Below, in pieces: positions 1-8,130 of a stretch of 64,000 nucleotides of DNA. A program made the translations under genes and the position numbers. Origin of the DNA: Thalassospira xianhensis MCCC 1A02616 (GTDB lineage Bacteria; Pseudomonadota; Alphaproteobacteria; Rhodospirillales; Thalassospiraceae); contig NZ_JPWA01000002.1 of the NCBI RefSeq assembly GCF_003326475.1, positions 124,001 to 188,000 of the forward strand. The letters run 5' to 3'. Each line of letters opens with the position of its first letter. Position 1 is the first letter of the stretch. The notes under the pieces were generated by a model. It did not search any database. It was not told the DNA's origin and worked only from the letters and a program-made list of their open reading frames with translations.

Positions 1-566
1 TGATTGCCGATGCTGGTCTGGTTGGTCTGCCCAATGCGGGCAAGTCCACCTTTCTTGCCGCGTCATCCAGCGCACGTCCGAAAATCGCCGATTATCCCTT
101 CACCACCCTGCATCCGCAGCTGGGCGTGGTTGAAATCGATGATCATGAATTCGTTCTGGCCGATATTCCGGGCCTGATCGAAGGTGCATCCGAGGGCAAG
201 GGCATCGGGACCCGGTTCCTGGGGCATATCGAACGCTGCGAAGTCCTGCTGCATCTGATCGATTGCGCGGACGAAGACCCGGTCGGAACCTACCGCACGG
301 TGCGCGAGGAGCTCGAAGGTTATGCCGATATCCTGATCGACAAACCCGAAGTCGTCGCCCTGTCGAAGGCCGATCAGCTTCTGCCGGAAATGGTCGAGGA
401 ACAGCGCGAAATCCTTGAAAAGGGGATCTGCAAAAAGGTGTTCATCGTATCGGGGGCCACCCAGCAGGGGGTCAAGGAAGTCCATCGCGAATTGCGTCGC
501 CACATCACCGGTGAACGCGAACGCCGCGCGATGGAGGGCCGCGAAGACGAGGGCTTCCAACCGTGA
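1..566 (+). CDS. obgE: GTPase ObgE/CgtA, C-terminal part (5' end outside window)
   Basis: This is the G domain and C-terminus of the Obg GTPase, which binds the 50S ribosomal subunit and acts in ribosome maturation and stress control. The reading frame is open from base 3. The P-loop GLPNAGKST is near the left edge, followed by the switch region YPFTTLHP and the G3 motif [10 protein letters not shown] degenerate NKxD motif (SKAD) lies further on. The N-terminal glycine-rich Obg fold is outside the window. The stop overlaps the GTG start of proB by four bases (GTGA), so the two are probably translationally coupled. obgE-proB adjacency is common in alphaproteobacteria. Confidence 0.95.
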   Translation, partial: IADAGLVGLPNAGKSTFLAASSSARPKIADYPFTTLHPQLGVVEIDDHEFVLADIPGLIEGASEGKGIGTRFLGHIERCEVLLHLIDCADEDPVGTYRTVREELEGYADILIDKPEVVALSKADQLLPEMVEEQREILEKGICKKVFIVSGATQQGVKEVHRELRRHITGERERRAMEGREDEGFQP

Positions 567-1678
567 GCCTTGCAGATGCAAAACGCCTGATCATCAAGGT
601 CGGATCGGCCCTTCTGGTCGATGAAAATACCGGCAAGCTTCGCCGTGCCTGGCTCGAGGCCCTTGCCGATGACGTCGCCCTTCTGCGCGAACGCGGGGTC
701 GAGGTCATTGTGGTTTCAAGTGGCGCGATCGCCATGGGGCGGCGTTTGCTGGGGCTTGATCATCGGACCATCAGTCTGGCCGATAAGCAGGCCGCCGCTG
801 CCACCGGCCAGATCAGCCTGTCGCAGGTCTGGCAGGAAGCATTGGGCCGTAACGGCCTGATCATGGCGCAGGTTCTGGTGACGCTTGAGGATATGGAAAG
901 CCGTCGCCGTTATCTTAACGCACGCGGGACGCTGAATGCACTTCTTGCACGCGGTGCGGTGCCGCTGATCAATGAAAACGATACGGTTGCGACCGAAGAA
1001 ATCCGCTTTGGTGATAATGATCGCCTTGGTGCCAAGGTTGCCCACATGATTTCGGCCGATACGCTGGTACTGCTGTCGGATATTGATGGCCTGTATACCG
1101 CCGATCCGCGCAAGAACCCGGATGCCACCCTGATCCCGGTCGTGCGTGAACTGACACCTGAAATCATGGACATGGCCGGTGCCGCCCCGACGATGTACAG
1201 CTCCGGCGGTATGGTGACCAAGTTGCAGGCGGCCGAAATTGCGATGAAGGCCGGATGCCGCATGATGATCGCACGTGGCACCATTTATCATCCGCTGAAA
1301 GCTCAGCTTGAAGGCGGGCCGCATACCCTGTTTCTGCCAAGCGAAAGCCCGCTTGCTGCACGCCGCCACTGGATCGCGACGTCGCTTTCGGCACGCGGGG
1401 CCATCATCGTTGATGGCGGTGCGGCAAAGGCATTGCGGGCGGGTAAAAATCTGCTGGCGGCCGGGATTGCCAATGTCGAAGGCAGCTTCAAGCATGGTGA
1501 CGCGGTACGCATTCTTGACGCCGATGGTGGTGAAATCGGGCGCGGCATCACGTCCTATTCGGCCGAGGAAACCCGCATGATCAAAGGTCATTCCTCGCAG
1601 GAAATCGAAACCGCATTGGGGTATAGCCGCGGTAACGCGGTCATTCATTCCGATGATCTGGTGATTGCCGATCAATAG
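563..1678 (+). CDS. proB: Glutamate 5-kinase
   Basis: ProB phosphorylates L-glutamate to gamma-glutamyl phosphate, the first step of proline synthesis. The 371-residue length matches full-length enzymes with an N-terminal amino-acid kinase domain (about 1-255) and a C-terminal PUA domain (about 280-360). Visible kinase signatures are IIKVGSALL near the N-terminus, [10 protein letters not shown], and [18 protein letters not shown] for substrate binding. The start is GTG, set by a GAGG sequence inside the end of obgE. A strong terminator follows, so proA is not co-transcribed here. proC is present far away at 38899-39714. Confidence 0.96.
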   Translation: MSLADAKRLIIKVGSALLVDENTGKLRRAWLEALADDVALLRERGVEVIVVSSGAIAMGRRLLGLDHRTISLADKQAAAATGQISLSQVWQEALGRNGLIMAQVLVTLEDMESRRRYLNARGTLNALLARGAVPLINENDTVATEEIRFGDNDRLGAKVAHMISADTLVLLSDIDGLYTADPRKNPDATLIPVVRELTPEIMDMAGAAPTMYSSGGMVTKLQAAEIAMKAGCRMMIARGTIYHPLKAQLEGGPHTLFLPSESPLAARRHWIATSLSARGAIIVDGGAAKALRAGKNLLAAGIANVEGSFKHGDAVRILDADGGEIGRGITSYSAEETRMIKGHSSQEIETALGYSRGNAVIHSDDLVIADQ

Positions 1679-1703
1679 AGTTCGCTTACAGGATTTGCGA
1701 CAA

Positions 1704-1734
1704 AGGGGTAGCCATCGGCTGCCCCTATTTTTTT
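1704..1734 (+). terminator. Intrinsic terminator after proB
   Basis: Ten-base-pair stem AGGGGTAGCC / GGCTGCCCCT with one G-T wobble and an ATC loop, followed after one A by seven T. It lies 25 bases after the proB stop. The stop codon of the convergent gene (1725-1727) is embedded in its right arm. Confidence 0.85.
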
Positions 1735-2366
1735 GCATCCGGATGATAGAAAGACTGCATGCGGACATTTTCCGGGGTGAGGGTCCCGTTTCCAGCAATC
1801 ACCTGACCCGTTTCAAGGATAATCCCGCTTCCCTGTCCAACCCCCTTTAAAACCGCACCACGTTCATCGGCAATCGGGTGGCGAAATGATCCGCCGGCAC
1901 CAAGCTGCACATCGCGGACGATGATATTACCAAGGATCTGGCTGCCATCACCCAGAGCGGATAAGCCGGAAATCTGGACGGATCCGTGATAACGGCCGTC
2001 TGAGCCGATAATGATCGCTGCACCGGGCTGGTTGGTGGAAACATGAACGCAACCCTCGCCAAATAGATTGCCATTGCCGATCGTGATCGGCCCTGTTTGG
2101 GCATCAATCACCGTGTTGCCGTAAAAAGTGTTTCGGCTGCCAATTTCAAGGATCGCAGGGGATGCCGCATCAAGCCGGACGGCAGGATAGAAAATATTGT
2201 CGCGCCCGATAGCGGCATGGATGCTGATCAGGGTTGAAAACGGATCAAGGATGACATTCCCAGCCTTTGTCATGGCCATAAGGGCCGATATCGACAGATA
2301 GCCAAGTTTGCTGCGTTGCTGGTCGATCAGATTGATCAGGCCGGATTGCGTGATATCGCCCGTCAT
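1725..2366 (-). CDS. Hexapeptide-repeat (left-handed beta-helix) protein, function unknown
   Basis: 213 residues. The middle (about 50-150) carries imperfect hexapeptide repeats of the [LIV]-G-x4 type, such as IGRDNI, IGSRNT, IGNGNL and IGSDGR. This pattern is typical of left-handed parallel beta-helix acyltransferases and gamma-carbonic-anhydrase-like proteins. No catalytic histidine arrangement of a named acyltransferase family can be assigned by eye. The N-terminal 45 residues look helical. It is a single gene convergent with proB. The upstream gene on the same strand (XRE regulator) ends at its own terminator, so this gene probably has its own promoter. It could be a structural or carbohydrate-modifying protein. 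Confidence 0.75.
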   Translation of the reverse strand: MTGDITQSGLINLIDQQRSKLGYLSISALMAMTKAGNVILDPFSTLISIHAAIGRDNIFYPAVRLDAASPAILEIGSRNTFYGNTVIDAQTGPITIGNGNLFGEGCVHVSTNQPGAAIIIGSDGRYHGSVQISGLSALGDGSQILGNIIVRDVQLGAGGSFRHPIADERGAVLKGVGQGSGIILETGQVIAGNGTLTPENVRMQSFYHPDAKK

Positions 2367-2431
2367 GCGGTTTGCCCCTGTCTTGGTCTTGCCGCGACGC
2401 TATCACAAAAATCGTGCCTGTGATCAGCCAC

Positions 2432-2465
2432 AAAAAAGGCTGCCATAGAAGGCAGCCTGATTTTT
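2432..2465 (-). terminator. Terminator of the XRE regulator gene
   Basis: Perfect seven-base-pair stem GGCTGCC / GGCAGCC with a six-base loop. Read on the minus strand it is followed by six T. It sits about 30 bases beyond the XRE stop. Confidence 0.85.
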
Positions 2466-2496
2466 GCAGCAATGCTGAAGATCGCAGTGATCAGGC

Positions 2497-2892
2497 TTAG
2501 GCAGCCTGATCGGCCAGTGCGCGTGCCATCTGGCTCAGCGCTTCCTGGTGTTTTTCGTGCTTGATGCTCGCAAAGTTGCGCGCCAGTTCAAGGCACATGC
2601 GCTGACGCGCATTAAGTTCGGTTTCCTGGTTGCCGTCGAGACCTTCATAGAAGTAGCTGACAGGAACGCCCAGGACCTGGGAGATTTCGTAAAGGCGACC
2701 GGCAGAAATGCGGTTGATGCCGCGCTCGTATTTGTGAGCCTGCTGGTAGGTAACACCGATCAGATCGGCCATCTGCTGCTGGGACAGACCCAGCATGATG
2801 CGACGTTCGCGAATACGCTGACCGACATAACGGTCCGTATCTGTTGCGCGATTAGCGCGTTTCGGTTCTTCGTTTGATACAATCTCAGTCAT
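2497..2892 (-). CDS. XRE-family helix-turn-helix transcriptional regulator
   Basis: 131 residues from the ATG at 2892; an in-frame ATG at 2934 would add 14 residues. An N-terminal HTH_3 domain (about 20-80) contains IRERRIMLGLSQQQMADLIG and then VTYQQAHKYERG and a hydrophobic dimer segment. The C-terminus is a short helical tail. This short family is widespread and well conserved in alphaproteobacteria as a stand-alone regulator. The nearest downstream gene is separated by a terminator, so it is probably monocistronic. The target genes cannot be read from the sequence. The family call is firm; the role is unknown. Confidence 0.9.
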   Translation of the reverse strand: MTEIVSNEEPKRANRATDTDRYVGQRIRERRIMLGLSQQQMADLIGVTYQQAHKYERGINRISAGRLYEISQVLGVPVSYFYEGLDGNQETELNARQRMCLELARNFASIKHEKHQEALSQMARALADQAA

Positions 2893-3062
2893 TGCATATT
2901 TTTCCGTTATCAACCGCCAGTTATTGATTCCCACTCGGGACGCTGTCAGGCTTGTTAATTTCGCCTATTTATCACAAGCAAGTTGACCCGGTTTGAAGGC
3001 CGTCTGCTTGCAAGAAATATCTGAACTTTGGTCAGATAGAGGTCTCAGCGATCCGCCAGAAG

Positions 3063-3419
3063 CTAGCTATATAGGTCAATTCGCCTGTCGTTGTCTAGTG
3101 CGTTAGGCGAAAAAAAGACATGGCTTTCTGAGCCGTAAGGTGTGGAATGACGTGCATAGCTGGCATGCAATTCCTGAATGACCGCAGGTTGCAAAAGGTT
3201 TTCCTGAGGTAGGAGCTGCCCCAAAAGCTGCGCCCAAAATGCTGCACTGCCCCCAGGATCATGGGGCTCAAGCCATGCGCCACCGTTCTGCGCGATTTCC
3301 CGTACAGGCGAAACCAGTGCAGTGACATCCATCCCGATCCCGGCAGGGCCGTCTGTTCCACTACTCGCAGCGTCGGGCCTGCGGGCCGGGTGCAAGGGGA
3401 TCGGCGTTATCGCTGTCAT
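3063..3419 (-). CDS. Small hypothetical protein
   Basis: 118 residues, no recognisable domain. The N-terminus is proline- and alanine-rich, and the middle contains a leucine/glutamine-rich stretch (FWAQLLGQLLPQENLLQP) that could form a helix. There is no signal peptide or membrane segment. No good ribosome binding site precedes the ATG at 3419. It lies between the XRE regulator and phaR on the same strand, after the phaR terminator. It is kept because the frame is the longest open one in a stretch that would otherwise be empty, but it may be non-coding. Confidence 0.4.
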   Translation of the reverse strand: MTAITPIPLHPARRPDAASSGTDGPAGIGMDVTALVSPVREIAQNGGAWLEPHDPGGSAAFWAQLLGQLLPQENLLQPAVIQELHASYARHSTPYGSESHVFFSPNALDNDRRIDLYS

Positions 3420-3588
3420 GTCATTTTGCGGTTTTGTGCGTTCAACCGGGGTATTTAACTGGCCTTATGCAAGGGACTCCGTTCAAAGGGGCGTAAACCC
3501 GGCAAAAATTGCCGCCTGCGACAGGTGCCGGGCGGTTAAAAATGGTTAATGAAAAATTTATGCAGGAATGATGCCGCGACACATGCGG

Positions 3589-3624
3589 GCAAAAACAAAA
3601 AAGCCCCGGAAAATCCGGAGCTTT
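3589..3624 (-). terminator. Terminator of phaR
   Basis: Nine-base-pair stem AGCCCCGGA / TCCGGAGCT with one wobble, three-base loop. On the minus strand it is followed by a long T-rich run. It lies about 40 bases beyond the phaR stop. Confidence 0.85.
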
Positions 3625-3661
3625 CTGCGTGATGCTTTGAAATGAACGGGTTTGGGGCCGT

Positions 3662-4276
3662 TTACTTGCTAGCCTTATTGTTGACCAGACTGTTGAGCTG
3701 CGCCTGCATGGCTTCAAGCTGACTTTTCAGATCATCAAGGGATGCGTCATTTTTTGCCGGTTTGCCGTTTTTGGCTGCCTCGGCACTCGCATTGGCCTTG
3801 TCTGCCTCTTCCTGAAGGAAGGGCGAAAACATCTTCATGGTCTGTTCAAACAGCGCCATGTTCTGCTTGTTCATTTCCTCGAACTGGCCGAACGGGAAAA
3901 TGCCCTGCATCGTGCCCTGCATATATTCGCGCATCTGTTCCTGATTATGCGCAAACGAACGCATCGCCTGTTCCAGATAGCTTGGCACCAGACCCTGAAG
4001 GCTGTCGCCATAGAATCCGATCAATTGGCGCAGGAAGCTGATCGGCAGCAGGTTCTGCCCCTTGTTCTCTTCCTCGACAATAATCTGTGTCAGGACCGGA
4101 CGGGTGATATCCTCGCCGGTCTTGGCGTCATAAACGACGAAATCGGTATTGTCCTTGACCATCTGCGACAGGTGGTCGAGCGTCACATACGAACTGGTCG
4201 CAGTGTTATAAAGGCGGCGGTTCGCGTATTTCTTGATAACGACGCGATCCTGATCATCTGATTTTTTCGTGGTCAT
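3662..4276 (-). CDS. phaR: Polyhydroxyalkanoate synthesis repressor PhaR
   Basis: 204 residues from the ATG at 4276. The N-terminal PHB/PHA accumulation-regulator DNA-binding domain shows VVIKKYANRRLYNTATSSYV and then a second conserved block (VVYDAKTGEDITRPVLTQII). The C-terminal half carries methionine- and glutamine-rich helices and ends in a coiled-coil-like segment (LDDLKSQLEAMQAQLNSLV). In other alphaproteobacteria PhaR binds both PHA granules and TGC-rich operators before phasin and its own gene, so phasin is made only when polymer is present. It is divergent from the PHA synthase genes, and TGC/GCA palindromes occur in the shared intergenic region. Confidence 0.95.
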   Translation of the reverse strand: MTTKKSDDQDRVVIKKYANRRLYNTATSSYVTLDHLSQMVKDNTDFVVYDAKTGEDITRPVLTQIIVEEENKGQNLLPISFLRQLIGFYGDSLQGLVPSYLEQAMRSFAHNQEQMREYMQGTMQGIFPFGQFEEMNKQNMALFEQTMKMFSPFLQEEADKANASAEAAKNGKPAKNDASLDDLKSQLEAMQAQLNSLVNNKASK

Positions 4277-4599
4277 GACGTTATTCCCTGCTTCCCTGTT
4301 TCCCGGACGTTTGGCTTGGGCAGTGCGGTATGAAATACCTTGTTTGCGTTTGCACAAATTTGAATGTTGCGCAGCATTTTGAATTTTGCGCCTGCTCAAG
4401 CGTGCATAAGAGTGCCGTGTAAATTCCAATGTGTCCAGTGTTCAACGCGATGTGCGCTGCGAAAAACAACCTCCGGTGCCTGTTGTTGCCGCGCAGCAAT
4501 GGATTTCGTTTTCGCACACGCCCGAACCGCCTATAGTGTTTGCCAGCGACAAGGCGCATGTCATCTGCGTGATCCGAACCAGAACCGGGGGAAGCAACA
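4277..4599. promoter_or_regulatory. phaR / phaE-phaC divergent control region with TGC/GCA repeats
   Basis: This 323-base region has no convincing gene. It holds several TGC/GCA-rich elements: TTTGCACAAA around 4349-4358, TGTTGCGCAGCA at 4365-4376, and a near-palindrome at 4483-4499 with arms TTGTTGC and GCAGCAA (one mismatch, three-base spacer). They resemble elements upstream of the phasin gene (38019-38033 and 38081-38093). By analogy with Paracoccus and Rhodobacter PhaR sites they may be PhaR operators. Promoter boxes could not be assigned with confidence. Confidence 0.5.
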
Positions 4600-5427
4600 T
4601 TGTCCGACACAGGGGCGAAAAAGGATCAGGATCCCGACGATCTGCCTAATGACAACCTCGATGATGAACTTGATGATCGCCTTGATCATCTGGCCCGGCA
4701 GTTTATGGATCTTTGGCGCGAACAGGTTGCCGCAACGGCCGATGGTGCCGACGCAGCAAGCGCCATCGGTCGGCTTTATGCCTCCCTTGGGGCCGATACT
4801 TCGCGCATCGGCGAGGGGTTCGAGGCATGGGGCAAGCTGATCGGGCAACTGGCAACGGGGCAGAAACCCGGTGCCTTTCCCGGTACTGTTCCGGGCGGTT
4901 TTCCCGGTATGGCGGCGGGCATGATGCCCGAAATGATCCCGGAAATGATGAAGGGCACGCCGATGGATCCGGCAGCCAACCCCATGGCCGCTATGTTCAA
5001 TCAGATGTCAAAAATGGCAACGTCCGGTTTTCCACCCGGTGGGCCTTTCCCGCCGAATATGGCGACGATGGCCGGAATGACGGGCGCAGCCAGCGCGGAT
5101 GGAAAGGCCCATCCGGATACAGCCGCCAAAGATGCCGATACGGCCCAGGCCGCCGCAGGCAAGACGAACAAGACAGGCCAAAGCAATGAAACGGGGCAGG
5201 GAAAAAATGAGCGCGCAAAACCGACAGCAGACAAACCCGCCGAAAAGGGCAAGCAATCGTCGCGCCGGGCCAAGGCCGCTGGCGATGCATCTGGCGGTCG
5301 AGATGACGAGCTGGTTGAGCTCGCGCGCCGCATTGCCGATCTTCAGGAAACAATTTCTGCCCTGGAGGCCGGAACTGCAGGAACAGGCAAAAAAGCTCCT
5401 GAGCGAGATGGAAAACCATCATCCTGA
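4600..5427 (+). CDS. PhaE-like subunit of class III-type PHA synthase
   Basis: 275 residues from a TTG start, chosen because GGGGGA sits seven bases upstream. The N-terminus is acidic, followed by a helix LARQFMDLWREQV resembling the start of PhaE proteins. The middle (about 85-150) is rich in Met, Pro and Gly. A long Lys/Ala/Thr-rich linker follows, then a short C-terminal coiled coil (ELARRIADLQETISALEAG) of the kind PhaE uses to contact PhaC. It precedes and overlaps phaC. The similarity is in architecture and context rather than in long conserved motifs, so the assignment is an inference. It may be an uncharacterised PhaC partner. Confidence 0.65.
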   Translation: MSDTGAKKDQDPDDLPNDNLDDELDDRLDHLARQFMDLWREQVAATADGADAASAIGRLYASLGADTSRIGEGFEAWGKLIGQLATGQKPGAFPGTVPGGFPGMAAGMMPEMIPEMMKGTPMDPAANPMAAMFNQMSKMATSGFPPGGPFPPNMATMAGMTGAASADGKAHPDTAAKDADTAQAAAGKTNKTGQSNETGQGKNERAKPTADKPAEKGKQSSRRAKAAGDASGGRDDELVELARRIADLQETISALEAGTAGTGKKAPERDGKPSS

Positions 5428-6484
5428 CGATATCGCCCAGGCTCTCGATCGTGTCGCCTTTGCCAGCCAGTCGGCCTTTCATGATGGTGTGCGTGCCTAT
5501 CAGAAACATGCCTATAAGCGTGGTGCCGATGATGCGCCCGTAATCTGGGAAGACGGTGCAACGCGCATCCGTGACTACGGTGCGGTCAGCGAGGCTAAAC
5601 CCAAAAGCCCGCTTGGCATTGTCGTGCTGGTGCCGTCGCTGGTGAACCGCGGCTATATCCTTGATCTGAACAAAAAACGCAGCTTTGCCCGTTTTCTGGC
5701 CAAGGCAGGATACCGCCCGCTTCTGGTCGATTGGGGCTATCCCGGCGAAGAAGAAGCCAATTACGGCCTTGATGATTATATCGCCGGTCGTCTGGTCACC
5801 GCCCTTCAGGACATCGCCGATATGAATGGCGGGCCGGTGCCAATGATCGGTTATTGCATGGGGGGCGTGCTGGCACTGGCCGCGACCCTGCTTGACCCGG
5901 CGCAGGTATCGCGTCTGGTGCTGCTGGCGACACCTTGGGATTTCATGGCGGCTGGCCCGACACAGGGGCGCATTGCAGCGGCCTTCGCGCCGTCCTTGCC
6001 CCATATGCTGTCGATCCATGACAGCCTGCCGGTCGATGTGCTGCAAAGCCTGTTTGCAAGCCTCGATCCGTTCATGATCGGCGAAAAGTTCCGCCGCTTT
6101 GCCTCCATCCCTGCCAATTCGGCCAAGGCCGATGATTTTGTCGCTCTTGAAGACTGGCTTAATGACGGTGTGCCACTGACCCGCCGGGTGGCGATTGATT
6201 GCCTGATTGGCTGGTATGTCGAAAACAAACCGGCCAAGGGTGAATGGCAGATCGACGGCATTGATATCAACCCGGCCGATATCAGCTGCCCGACACTTGC
6301 CGTCATCCCGGAAAATGACCGGATCGTCCCACCTGAAAGTGCGCAGGCCCTTTTCGCATCTCTGCCCGAAGATGTGCGCACAGAACTGCATCCATCTGCG
6401 GGTCATATCGGCATGATGGTCGGCTCGCGCGCGGAAAAATCAACCTGGGTGCCTATGCTCGATTGGCTGGCGGAAACGAAGTAA
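5207..6484 (+). CDS. phaC: PHA synthase, class III-like PhaC
   Basis: An alpha/beta-hydrolase-fold polymerase adding 3-hydroxyacyl-CoA units to PHA. 425 residues. The lipase-like box GYCMGG gives the catalytic Cys217, PENDRIVP gives Asp371 and SAGHIGMM gives His400. The segments LVNRGYILDL and LVDWGYPGEE, followed by LDDYI, are typical of class III PhaC. The ATG at 5207 is chosen because GGGGCAGGGA lies just upstream and the segment GPRPLAMHL looks like part of the protein. Later starts at 5285 or 5408 are possible. With the chosen start the gene overlaps the PhaE-like gene by 221 bases in another frame. It ends directly against the next convergent gene. Confidence 0.85.
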   Translation: MSAQNRQQTNPPKRASNRRAGPRPLAMHLAVEMTSWLSSRAALPIFRKQFLPWRPELQEQAKKLLSEMENHHPDDIAQALDRVAFASQSAFHDGVRAYQKHAYKRGADDAPVIWEDGATRIRDYGAVSEAKPKSPLGIVVLVPSLVNRGYILDLNKKRSFARFLAKAGYRPLLVDWGYPGEEEANYGLDDYIAGRLVTALQDIADMNGGPVPMIGYCMGGVLALAATLLDPAQVSRLVLLATPWDFMAAGPTQGRIAAAFAPSLPHMLSIHDSLPVDVLQSLFASLDPFMIGEKFRRFASIPANSAKADDFVALEDWLNDGVPLTRRVAIDCLIGWYVENKPAKGEWQIDGIDINPADISCPTLAVIPENDRIVPPESAQALFASLPEDVRTELHPSAGHIGMMVGSRAEKSTWVPMLDWLAETK

Positions 6485-7495
6485 TCAGGAACCGGTTTCG
6501 GTCGCGGCCACGGGGGCGGTTTGCCAGCGCAGCGTCAGGCGCGCAAGGGCGGCAATGATCAGCAATGTCAGGATCACCCGCCCGACCAGAACGACCCAGA
6601 TATCCGCACCAAGGGCCAGCATGATCGCCGTATCCTCGATCAGGGAATGCGATAGCGACAGCCAGCTTAGCGACAGGAAAAGGGTGCGCGGCGGGAAGTT
6701 CTTTTTGCGTGCCTCGTCAATGATCAGTGCCCCGCCATAAGTCAGGCCCAGTAAAACGCCGATGGTCGTGACGGGGGCAACCTCGCGTGACAGACCCGAA
6801 ACCCTCAGGATCGGCATCATGCCGCGCGTGATGCGGTCGGTAATGCCGGTTTTTTCAAGGATATCAAGCAGCACCAGCAAGCCGACAATCACGGCAAAGC
6901 TAACGACAAGCGATTTGATGGTCTGAATGGTCCAGTCGATCCAGCCTTCAAGGCCGGTGGCAGCCACAACTGTTTCACCCCCGGCCATCCATGAAAAATC
7001 AACCGGTTCGGAAAGCCATCCGGTGGTGTTGCTGATCCAGGTCACCAGTGCGGCGTAGAACACGGCTGTGCCAAGCCGAAGGGCCGTGGTCGCGATCAGG
7101 CTGGCCCCGGCGCGTTTGACAATCGCCTGTTCGACCGGAAGCCCATGGGCAAACAGCATCATCGCGCAAAGGGCGCTAAGCTGTGCGGCGGTCATATCCA
7201 GATGGGCCGATAACCCGATAAACGCCCCGACCGCACCATACATGCTGACCAGCGCACAGGTCGCCCAGATCAGGCCAGCCTCGGGCGGCAACCCGATCAG
7301 GCTCATGACGGGGGACAGCATGTCGGATGCAAAGGCGACCATGCCGAACTCATCGGCGATGCGCACAACGATCATCACCGGCAACATGACCTTGATCAGG
7401 GTGATGAACAAACGCTGGCTGCGGTTTAGCAAATTCAGGAAATAGCGATGCATGGGGCGCGAGGTTCCGGGCTGCTTGGGTGGTACGCGGGTCAT
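6485..7495 (-). CDS. Nucleoside-recognition (gate) domain membrane protein
   Basis: 336 residues with about eight hydrophobic segments. Two gate-like halves are visible, each with a glycine-rich helix pair (GLPPEAGLIWATCALVSMYG and GVLLGLTYGGALIIDEARKK). This is the arrangement of the nucleoside recognition domain family, which includes spore-maturation SpmA/B-like and YjiH-like proteins. The substrate is unknown. The N-terminus is cytoplasmic and basic. It is divergent from the Lrp-type regulator and shares its promoter region, which contains an inverted repeat, so that regulator may control it. Its stop codon abuts the phaC stop with no intervening base. Confidence 0.8.
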   Translation of the reverse strand: MTRVPPKQPGTSRPMHRYFLNLLNRSQRLFITLIKVMLPVMIVVRIADEFGMVAFASDMLSPVMSLIGLPPEAGLIWATCALVSMYGAVGAFIGLSAHLDMTAAQLSALCAMMLFAHGLPVEQAIVKRAGASLIATTALRLGTAVFYAALVTWISNTTGWLSEPVDFSWMAGGETVVAATGLEGWIDWTIQTIKSLVVSFAVIVGLLVLLDILEKTGITDRITRGMMPILRVSGLSREVAPVTTIGVLLGLTYGGALIIDEARKKNFPPRTLFLSLSWLSLSHSLIEDTAIMLALGADIWVVLVGRVILTLLIIAALARLTLRWQTAPVAATETGS

Positions 7496-7540
7496 ATGTG
7501 GGGCATTCGTTTAACGATGCGCATCCTCGCATAACCACCA

Positions 7541-7581
7541 TATTATTGCGCGGCGAAATCACGTGCTTTTGTGCAATAATA
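7541..7581. promoter_or_regulatory. Inverted repeat, likely Lrp-type operator
   Basis: Arms TATTATTGCGC (7541-7551) and GTGCAATAATA (7571-7581) are reverse complements with one mismatch across a 19-base spacer. They lie midway in the divergent promoter region of the gate-domain protein and the Lrp-type gene. Centre-to-centre spacing of 30 bases, about three helical turns, suits an oligomeric Lrp/AsnC protein. Confidence 0.6.
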
Positions 7582-7621
7582 CGGCGTAGTTTTATCACTT
7601 GGCGCTTCGGAGTTGCATATA

Positions 7622-8083
7622 TTGGCCGACCTTGACCGTATCGATACCAAAATCCTTCGGATATTGCAGGAAAACGCGGATATCGCGAATGCAACTCTCG
7701 CCGATCATGTTGGCCTGTCACCCTCGGCCTGTTTGCGCCGTGTCGCCAAACTGCGCGAGTCTGGAGTCATTCGCAAAACTGTCGCCGTGATTGACCCGGA
7801 TCTGGTCGGGCGGCCTTTGACCGCGGTGATCAATCTGGAATTCCATCGCCACGGAAACCGCTATCGGCAGGACTTCATCAAAAAAGTCCGTACCCTTGAT
7901 GCGGTTCGGCAATGCTATCTGGTAACCGGCGAAGTCACCGGCGTTCTGGTTTTGCATATGCGTGACATGGCGGAATATACCGCCCTTTGCGAAACCCTTT
8001 TTGACGCGGACGATAATATTGTCTGGTATCGTACCTATATCGTAACCGAAGTCCTGAAGGACGAAGTAACCATCGCGCTTTGA
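7622..8083 (+). CDS. Lrp/AsnC-family transcriptional regulator
   Basis: 153 residues. The winged HTH spans about 4-60 (LDRIDTKILRILQENADIAN, then LADHVGLSPSACLRRVAKL), followed by the RAM/effector domain (about 65-150) with the beta-strand pattern VTGVLVLHMRDMAEY. The TTG at 7622 is preferred because GGAG lies nine bases upstream. A TTG at 7613, only one base from that GGAG, would add three residues. The family often senses amino acids and autoregulates. An inverted repeat in the upstream divergent region is a good operator candidate. The most likely target is the divergent gate-domain transporter-like gene. Confidence 0.92.
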   Translation: MADLDRIDTKILRILQENADIANATLADHVGLSPSACLRRVAKLRESGVIRKTVAVIDPDLVGRPLTAVINLEFHRHGNRYRQDFIKKVRTLDAVRQCYLVTGEVTGVLVLHMRDMAEYTALCETLFDADDNIVWYRTYIVTEVLKDEVTIAL

Positions 8084-8130
8084 TCAAAGTCATGGACGTG
8101 CGGAGATCAGACGGCTACAGCTTGATCACC

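Noticed and set aside
716-1798. Long minus-strand open frame opposite proB
   Set aside because: It is antisense to a fully supported gene, has no ribosome binding site or recognisable domain, and is explained by high GC.
4997-6406. 469-codon minus-strand open frame opposite the phaE/phaC genes
   Set aside because: Histidine/arginine-rich antisense shadow of phaC, which has a complete catalytic triad.
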